Source: Bacteroidaceae bacterium (GTDB taxonomy: Bacteria > Bacteroidota > Bacteroidia > Bacteroidales > Bacteroidaceae). Taken from it: a stretch of 47,474 nt of DNA. The notes beneath the pieces were generated by a model. It did no database searches, was not told the DNA's origin, and saw only the letters and a program-made list of their open reading frames with translations. The DNA lies in NCBI GenBank assembly GCA_024697785.1, contig JAILEU010000130.1:1-47474 (forward strand), read 5' to 3'. The first letter of the stretch is position 1. Every line of letters starts with the position of its first letter. A program made the translations under genes and the position numbers. Below are positions 42,685 to 47,474 of the stretch, piece by piece.

Positions 42685-44025
42685 TTACGGCAGGGGACGT
42701 GGGTGGCGCTCGACGTACCAGCCGTAGAGCAGCACCATCAGGAAGCAGAAGGCGGGGACGAGGTAGGAGGTGTTGATGGTGGTGGCGTCTGAGATGACGG
42801 CCTGCAGGGGTGTGAGCAGGGCTCCGCCGAGGATGGCCATGATGAGGCCGGAGGCGCCTATCTTGGCGTCGTCGCCGATGCCGTCGAGGGCTATGCCGTA
42901 GATGGTGGGGAACATGAGGCTCATGAAGAGGCTGATGGCGATGAGGGCGCAGACGGGCAGCCAGCCCATGCCCTGGGTGAGGACGACGACGAGCGCGAGG
43001 ACGATGTCGGCGACGGCGGCGACGACCAGCAGGCGCGACGGGCGGAAGTACTTCATCAGCCAGGTGAAGATGAAGCGGCTGGCGCTGAAGCCGATGATGG
43101 AGACGAGGTAGATGACGGAGCCTGCCTGCTCGCGTATGCCGAGCTCGCTCATGGCGAGGCGGATGGTGAAGGACCAGACGCCGATCTGGGCGCCGACGTA
43201 GAAGAACTGTGCCACGACGCCCAGCCAGTAGCGCTTGTTGCGGGCGAGGCGGCGGAACGAGCCGCCGAGGGTGGCGCCGGAGGCGGCGGGGGTTCCGGAG
43301 GTCCCGGAGGGTCCGGAGGTTCCGGAGATTCCGGAGATTCCGGGGGTTCCGGAGGAGGGTTTGTCGGTCTTGGGCATGTGCGAGAAGAGCATCAGCACGA
43401 GCACGGCCAGGAGGACGAAGCCGAGGGTCATGTAGGTGCCGGTGACGGCGCCGAGCTCGTGGGCTTGGATGGCCTCCAGCTCGGCGTCGCTCATGGCGGC
43501 GCGGGCGGCGGCGTCGGCACCGTTCAGCTGGGCCTGGATGAAGAAGGTGCTGAGCAGGATGCCGGTGATGCTGCCGAGGGGGTTGAAGGCCTGGGCCACG
43601 TTGAGGCGGCGCGTGGCGGTCTCGGGCGCACCCATCGAGAGGATGTAGGGGTTGGCGGTGGTCTCGAGGATGCTGCAGCCGCCTGCCAGGATGAAGATGG
43701 CGCCGAGGTAGAAGGTGTAGCTGGCGGCCTTACTGGCGGGCAGGAAGAGGATGGCGCCGAGGGCGTACATGAAGAGGCCGAGCACAATGCCGCTCTTGAA
43801 GCTGTAGCGGCGGATGAACAGCGCGGCGGGAAGGGCCAGCACGGCATACGCGCCGTAGAACGAGAACTGGATGAGCGACGTCTGCGTATCGGTCATCGAC
43901 ATGATGCGCTTGAAGGCAGCTAACAGCGTGTCGGTCATATTGTTGGCTATGCCCCAGAAAAAGAACAAACTGGTAACAAGCACAAACGGCAGAAGATACT
44001 TGCGGGGAACAACGGGAGAAGACAT
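42685..44025 (-). CDS. fucP: MFS sugar permease, FucP-like
   Basis: The 446-aa product is an MFS transporter of the fucose/glucose-galactose (FHS) family. It has the start LPFVLVTSLFFFWGIANNMTDTLLAAFK, then FYGAYAVLALPAALFIRRYSFKSGI and ETTANPYILSMGAPETATRRLNVAQAFNPLGS, with about 12 membrane segments. It probably imports L-fucose or a related sugar with H+. The central loop (about residues 223-250) carries an unusual SGT/SGI repeat encoded by 9-bp DNA repeats. It lies downstream of the mutarotase, so uptake and anomer conversion are linked. Confidence 0.85.
   Translation of the reverse strand: MSSPVVPRKYLLPFVLVTSLFFFWGIANNMTDTLLAAFKRIMSMTDTQTSLIQFSFYGAYAVLALPAALFIRRYSFKSGIVLGLFMYALGAILFLPASKAASYTFYLGAIFILAGGCSILETTANPYILSMGAPETATRRLNVAQAFNPLGSITGILLSTFFIQAQLNGADAAARAAMSDAELEAIQAHELGAVTGTYMTLGFVLLAVLVLMLFSHMPKTDKPSSGTPGISGISGTSGPSGTSGTPAASGATLGGSFRRLARNKRYWLGVVAQFFYVGAQIGVWSFTIRLAMSELGIREQAGSVIYLVSIIGFSASRFIFTWLMKYFRPSRLLVVAAVADIVLALVVVLTQGMGWLPVCALIAISLFMSLMFPTIYGIALDGIGDDAKIGASGLIMAILGGALLTPLQAVISDATTINTSYLVPAFCFLMVLLYGWYVERHPRPLP
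43291..43353 (-). repeat. 9-bp repeat array in the permease gene
   Basis: Seven units of type GGTTCCGGA (plus strand) encode SGT, SGI or SGP on the minus strand, in the cytoplasmic loop between membrane segments 6 and 7. Confidence 0.85.
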
Positions 44026-44215
44026 TTTTATTTACGATTTGACGATTTACGATTTACGATTTATTTACGATTTGGGGATTTACGATTTGGGGACGATTTA
44101 CGATTATTTACGATTTACGATTTTGGGAGTTCAGGAGTTCGGGAGTTCAGGAGTTCAGACGAATGTCTTGCCGCAGGGTCGTTAAACGTTAAACGTTAAA
44201 CGTTAAACGAAAAAA
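44026..44215. repeat. Intergenic direct repeats (ATTTACG, GGAGTTC, GTTAAAC)
   Basis: The spacer between mutarotase and permease holds many ATTTACG units, then GGAGTTCAGGAGTTCGGG repeats, and four CGTTAAA units (about 44181-44210). The last part is the inverted form of the GTTTAAC repeats. No promoter is evident. Confidence 0.75.
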
Positions 44216-44596
44216 TCAATAGAGATAGAATATGCGTTCCATCATCTGCCATTTCTCGCCGGACGATGCGCCGGGGCGCGAGGCCTGGAAGAGGGCGACG
44301 TAGTCCTCCCACTCCTGCTGGCGGGGCAGCGTGGCGAGGCGGGCCATCGCGGCGTCCCAGTCGAAGTCGAGCGGCGTCTCGACAATCATGAACAGGCGCG
44401 TGCCGAGGATGTAGATTTCCATCTCGAGTATGCCCACCTGGCGTATGCCGGCGAGGATTTCGGGCCACGCCTCGGCGCGCGAGTGGGCGCGGCGGTAACG
44501 GGCCGTCAGCTCAGGGTCGTCCTTCAGGTCGAGCGTCTGGCAGAAGCGGCGCACGGGCTGGCCGAACGGTTTCACGGGGTATCCTTTTTCCATCAT
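44216..44596 (-). CDS. L-rhamnose/L-fucose mutarotase (DUF718 family)
   Basis: The 126-aa product has the RhaM-like pattern: FCQTLDLKDDPELTARYRRAHS (with the His), WPEILAGIRQVGILEMEIYILGTRLFMIVET and a final EKWQMMERIFYL. These small proteins interconvert sugar anomers; Bacteroidota members act on L-fucose or L-rhamnose. The start is the ATG pair at 44591-44596, about 37 nt after a good promoter; the longer frame would begin inside the promoter. It precedes the FucP-like permease. Confidence 0.85.
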   Translation of the reverse strand: MMEKGYPVKPFGQPVRRFCQTLDLKDDPELTARYRRAHSRAEAWPEILAGIRQVGILEMEIYILGTRLFMIVETPLDFDWDAAMARLATLPRQQEWEDYVALFQASRPGASSGEKWQMMERIFYLY

Positions 44597-44632
44597 GACA
44601 GTAAGAAGGGGGTTTTTCACTATTTCAGCCCT

Positions 44633-44664
44633 CAAAGATACGGCAATTCCGCCGAACCGCCAAA
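44633..44664 (-). promoter_or_regulatory. Promoter of the mutarotase
   Basis: On the reverse strand TTTG (44661-44664), a 20-nt spacer and TATCTTTG (44633-44640). It is back to back with the GH76 promoter. Confidence 0.8.
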
Positions 44665-44679
44665 TGTTATGCCCGATTT

Positions 44680-44711
44680 TTTGGATAGTACTTTTTTTTG
44701 CCTTACATTTG
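44680..44711 (+). promoter_or_regulatory. Promoter of the GH76 gene
   Basis: TTTG (44680-44683), a 20-nt spacer and TACATTTG (44704-44711). Sixteen bp separate it from the divergent mutarotase promoter, so one regulator could control both. Confidence 0.8.
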
Positions 44712-44749
44712 CAGGCGTATTACCAATCGTCACCCCACCCATGTGCAGC

Positions 44750-46042
44750 ATGAAAAGACACCTCACGCTCGTCGTCGCCGCCGTCCTTGCGTTTGCCGGC
44801 GCCGCCAGCCTGCGTGCCGCCGACGAGCTCGTCGGCTACATCCGTGCCGACTATGAAGGCAAGGCCGACTCGCTCGAATACTGCCTTGTCGAGAACTTCA
44901 TGAACAAGACGAAGGGCACCTTCTGGTCGACGCCGCAGGACGTGGCCCACTCGTCGCAGTACATCTACTGGCAGCAGGCGCACGCCATCGACGTCATCCT
45001 CTACGCCTACGAGCGCTATGTCGCCGAGGGGCGCACCGACGAGGCCGCCACCTACCGCAAGTACATCGAGCGGTGGGTCAGCAACCACGGCAACAACTAC
45101 GCCGGCGCCACCTTCACCAACCCCTACACCGACGACATGGCGTGGATAGGCCTCGCCCTCACCCACATCGGCGAGGCGCTGGTCGCCGACCGCTACTGGC
45201 GGCTGGCCAAGGTGGTCTATGCCACCATCGCCCAGCGCAAGAAGACCGACTCGTACGGCACCTACCTGCCGTGGAACACCGACGCGGGCGCCAAAGCCAA
45301 CGCCTGCACCCACGCCCCGTCGTGCCTGCTGGCCGCCAAGCTGCACGAGTACTTCGGCGACGAGTCGTACCTGGCCGACGCCGAGGCCTACTACCAGTAC
45401 CTCATCGCCAGCGGCATCACGAAGAGCGACGGGCGCGTCGAGGAGCCGCCCCTCACCTACACGCAGGGCACGCTGGGCGAGGCCATGCGCCGCCTCTACC
45501 ACATCACCGGCAAGACCGACTACAAGACGAAGGCCGCCCTCTACATCTACTACGCCTTCACCAGCCAGCGCTGCACCAGCAAGGCGCTGCTGCGCCACGA
45601 GGGCACGTCGATGGACCAGAGCCTCTTCAAGGCCGTCCTCATCCCGTACGCCGTCAACTTCGTCCTCGACGACGAGATGACGCTGGGCCGCCGCCGCGGC
45701 GTCATGAAGTACCTGCAGGACAACGCCGACGCCCTCTGGGCGCACCTCGACCTCAGCCGCTATCCCAAGACCTACTGCCCCTACTACTGGGGCGAGGCGT
45801 TCAACTACTCCGAGACGGCGTCGATGGGCGCCATGGTGAGCGGCGCCTCGCTGCTCGAGAACGTCTGCCGCATGAACCGCCGCATCCAGCAGGACGCCAC
45901 CGCCGTCCGCCTGCCTGCCGCCGACGCCGCGACGCCCTCCGCCGACGACGGCATCGCCTACGACCTGACCGGCCGCCCCGCCGCGCCCACCTACTCCGGC
46001 CCCGTCATCCTGAACGGCCGCAAGTACATCCGCAGGCCGTAG
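44750..46042 (+). CDS. GH76 family glycosidase (alpha-1,6-mannanase-like), secreted
   Basis: The 430-aa product has a signal peptide (about residues 1-24, ending LRAAD) and an alpha/alpha barrel. The catalytic pair Asp128-Asp129 stands in NPYTDDMAWIGLAL, the GH76 signature. YWQQAHAIDVILYAYERY and CTHAPSCLLAAKL also fit. Known GH76 enzymes are endo-alpha-1,6-mannanases; some family members act on other substrates. The end (IAYDLTGRPA, then VILNGRKYI) resembles the short YDLxGR...NGKK tail of Prevotella secreted proteins. An ATG at 44741 would add three residues. It is divergent from the mutarotase-permease operon, which may be co-regulated. Confidence 0.85.
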   Translation: MKRHLTLVVAAVLAFAGAASLRAADELVGYIRADYEGKADSLEYCLVENFMNKTKGTFWSTPQDVAHSSQYIYWQQAHAIDVILYAYERYVAEGRTDEAATYRKYIERWVSNHGNNYAGATFTNPYTDDMAWIGLALTHIGEALVADRYWRLAKVVYATIAQRKKTDSYGTYLPWNTDAGAKANACTHAPSCLLAAKLHEYFGDESYLADAEAYYQYLIASGITKSDGRVEEPPLTYTQGTLGEAMRRLYHITGKTDYKTKAALYIYYAFTSQRCTSKALLRHEGTSMDQSLFKAVLIPYAVNFVLDDEMTLGRRRGVMKYLQDNADALWAHLDLSRYPKTYCPYYWGEAFNYSETASMGAMVSGASLLENVCRMNRRIQQDATAVRLPAADAATPSADDGIAYDLTGRPAAPTYSGPVILNGRKYIRRP

Positions 46043-46138
46043 GGGGGCGTGTGTGATAAGCCTGTTTTGAACTGTAGCACTGTAGCACTGTAGCGCCCGC
46101 CCGCGCGGGCATCGGGCAGCAGCAGAAGAGAAAGAAAA
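46043..46138. other. Short GC-rich spacer with TGTAGCAC repeats
   Basis: Three TGTAGC(AC) units (about 46074-46094) are followed by a small GCCCGC/GCGGGC hairpin that could help to end the GH76 transcript. No gene is present. Confidence 0.5.
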
Positions 46139-46173
46139 GAGGGCGCCTCCCTGCGCGCGGGGGAGGCGCCCTC
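46125..46173 (-). terminator. Intrinsic terminator of the HU-like gene
   Basis: The perfect 13-bp stem GAGGGCGCCTCCC (46139-46151) with GGGAGGCGCCCTC (46161-46173) is followed on the minus strand by TCTTTTCTTTCTC. Confidence 0.85.
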
Positions 46174-46178
46174 GTCCG

Positions 46179-46595
46179 TCACGCCATCAGGGCGGAGGGG
46201 ACGCGCTTGAGCGAGCGGTTCGTGCGGACGTACTTCAGCAGGTCGGCGTCGGCGCGGAAGCGGATGCCCACGCCCTTGATGAACGAGGCAGGGTCGAACG
46301 TGTCGGAGGGGATGACCGTCTGGTTGAAGCACTTCGAGCGGAGGTTGGCCTGCAGCGCGCCGATCTCCGAGAGGACGATGCGCTGGCCCTGGAGCAGGTG
46401 CGTCTTGATGAACTCCTTGGCGGCGGTGAGGACCGCCACGATGTCGGCCTTCGTGGCCGTGGTGGCAAACTGGATGTCGTCGGCGAGCTGACGGAAGTCA
46501 TAGTCGCCCGTCTTGACGGCGCGGTTGGTGGCATACTCGACGCCTTCGGCGCCACGGGGGTTGGTGCAACCCACAATCTGATAAGTGATAGGCAT
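46179..46595 (-). CDS. HU family DNA-binding protein (HU-HIG type)
   Basis: The 138-aa product is of the Bacteroidota-specific HU-HIG class: ITYQIVGCTNPRG, a helical dimer part (DFRQLADDIQFATTATKADIVAVLTAAKEFIKTHLLQGQRIVLSEIGALQANLRSK) and a basic end. It is longer than classical HU (about 90 residues) and often occurs in many copies per genome. It should bind DNA; a specific role is unknown. A good promoter gives a leader of about 100 nt. Confidence 0.88.
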   Translation of the reverse strand: MPITYQIVGCTNPRGAEGVEYATNRAVKTGDYDFRQLADDIQFATTATKADIVAVLTAAKEFIKTHLLQGQRIVLSEIGALQANLRSKCFNQTVIPSDTFDPASFIKGVGIRFRADADLLKYVRTNRSLKRVPSALMA

Positions 46596-46704
46596 AGTAG
46601 TTTAGATAGTTAGGGGTTAATAATTAGGGTTAACATTTTGGAATTCAGGCAGAAGACCCTGCAAGTAGCGCTCCATGCGAAGCCGTTCGTCCTTATTTCC
46701 GCTG

Positions 46705-46736
46705 CAAAGGTACGACATATTTTTTAATCCACCAAA
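46705..46736 (-). promoter_or_regulatory. Promoter of the HU-like gene
   Basis: On the reverse strand TTTG (46733-46736), a 20-nt spacer and TACCTTTG (46705-46712). Confidence 0.8.
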
Positions 46737-46802
46737 TTTTTTGACATAAAAATATCATTTTTCTATAATATTTTATGTTTATCCGCAAAAATACCCCTAA
46801 CG

Positions 46803-47033
46803 CGCCATGTGCGCCCTGAAAGGGCAGAAAGCCACCAGCCCAGGGCAACGCCCTGGGTTTATTCGGGCACACATCATTCCGCGCCCTGAAAGGGCAAAGC
46901 TTTCCATTCAGAGGGGAACATACAAGCAGCAGCCATGTGTTGTAAAGCTTTTGCCCCTTCAGGGCGAAAGTTACTTTGGCCGTTTGTACCCAGGGTGTTG
47001 CCCTGGGCTGAGTGCTCATTGCCCCTTCGGGGC
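46803..47033. repeat. Compound hairpin repeat (GCCCTGAAAGGGC / CCCAGGGC family)
   Basis: Six hairpins are arranged as a mirror: GCCCTgaaAGGGC (46813), CCCAGGGCaacGCCCTGGG (46839), GCCCTgaaAGGGC (46883), then GCCCcttcaGGGC (46953), CCCAGGGtgttgCCCTGGG (46989) and GCCCcttcGGGGC (47021). The two halves are roughly inverted copies joined by AAAGCTTT-like arms (46896 and 46944). It resembles REP-type palindromic elements. Confidence 0.8.
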
Positions 47034-47069
47034 GCTCCTCTCTGGTACGATTTCATACTTCCGAAACTT

Positions 47070-47168
47070 GAAATTCCTAATTCCTAATTCCTAATTCCTA
47101 ATTTTTTAATTCTCAATAACTGTCCTTCCGCAAGGTCGTTAAACATTAAACATTAAACGTTAAACGAA
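47070..47168. repeat. CCTAATT and GTTAAAC repeats before the DUF1846 gene end
   Basis: CCTAATTCCTAATT units are followed by CGCAAGGTCGTTAAAC and further TTAAAC units, similar to about 44173-44212. They lie just beyond the stop codon of the last gene. Confidence 0.75.
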
Positions 47169-47173
47169 AATTC

Positions 47174-47474
47174 TTAGTTCTTCTTCACCGGTTCTGTAGT
47201 CAAGCCGATGCCGAGTTTCTTGAAAATCTTTCGGTCCACTTCGCTGACCATGACGGTGACGTGCACCTGGCAGCCTTCCAGCAGGGGCAGGCAGCCGAGT
47301 GCCCGCCGGCAGTTGTCGTCGTGTTGGCTGAGGATGGAGAGCGCCACCAGCACTTCGTCGGTGTGCAGACGGGGGTTGCGTCCGTGCAGATAGTTCACCT
47401 TGGTGTTCTGGATAGGCTCGATCATCTCTTGCGGGATGAGCTTCACCTCGTGGTCGATGCCGGCCAGATGCTTG
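47174..47474 (-). CDS. DUF1846 (UPF0371) family protein, C-terminal part
   Basis: About 100 residues are present and the frame is open to the right edge, so the start lies outside. The sequence HLAGIDHE...LIPQEMIEPIQ, NPRLHTDEVLVALSI and KIFKKLGIGLTTEP matches my memory of the C-terminus of DUF1846 proteins (about 500 residues, function unknown). A GTG within this stretch is an internal Val rather than a start. Confidence 0.78.
   Translation of the reverse strand, partial: KHLAGIDHEVKLIPQEMIEPIQNTKVNYLHGRNPRLHTDEVLVALSILSQHDDNCRRALGCLPLLEGCQVHVTVMVSEVDRKIFKKLGIGLTTEPVKKN

Overview
The window looks like chromosome of a fairly GC-rich member of the Prevotellaceae (Bacteroidota). The evidence is type IX secretion genes (porU, porV), a BspA-type leucine-rich surface protein, SPII lipoproteins, an HU-HIG DNA-binding protein, the DUF177-rpmF-era-der block, and promoters of the Bacteroidetes form TTTG-N20-TAnnTTTG. 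I see no phage, integrase, insertion sequence, CRISPR array, rRNA or tRNA.

Layout. 1-9.6 kb (+): the end of an outer-membrane beta-barrel receptor, an MsrA-creatininase fusion, an FAH-family hydrolase overlapping porU by 4 bp, porV, ispF and a lipoprotein metallophosphoesterase. 9.6-12.6 kb: three minus-strand lipoproteins, two of them paralogs, then about 1.1 kb of gene-free repeat-rich DNA. 12.6-20.9 kb (+): a tricorn-like protease, a lipoprotein, a DUF805 membrane protein, a 48-aa lipoprotein, a GH27 glycosidase, an XRE regulator and an orphan histidine kinase. 20.9-27.0 kb (-): zinc alcohol dehydrogenase, fuconolactonase-like amidohydrolase and aldo-keto reductase, then the BspA-like protein. 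27.5-30.6 kb (+): DUF177, rpmF, era, der. 30.7-35.3 kb (-): an S41 peptidase, a DUF3316 protein and topoisomerase subunit A, divergent from glyS, an FKBP lipoprotein and a solitary adenine methylase. 39-47.5 kb (mostly -): zinc-ribbon membrane protein, DUF3109, gyrB, a FucP-like permease, a sugar mutarotase, a GH76 enzyme (+), an HU-like protein and a partial DUF1846 protein.

How genes may work together. PorU and PorV process and anchor type IX cargo; the BspA-like protein and the GH76 enzyme carry short C-terminal tails that may be sorting signals. The permease, mutarotase, aldo-keto reductase, lactonase and dehydrogenase resemble a non-phosphorylating deoxy-sugar (L-fucose-like) route, fed by secreted glycosidases.

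The most unusual feature is the repeat content. A palindromic element of about 68 bp is read in frame inside two unrelated genes, and in one it forms the linker of the MsrA-creatininase fusion. A dispersed AT-rich repeat supplies the start region and hydrophobic core of two lipoprotein signal peptides. One family of 9-bp tandem repeats occurs in three proteins, in different frames, and in one spacer. Several other hairpin and tandem repeat families fill the spacers. Together this suggests a genome in which small repeats spread and are repeatedly captured as coding sequence.
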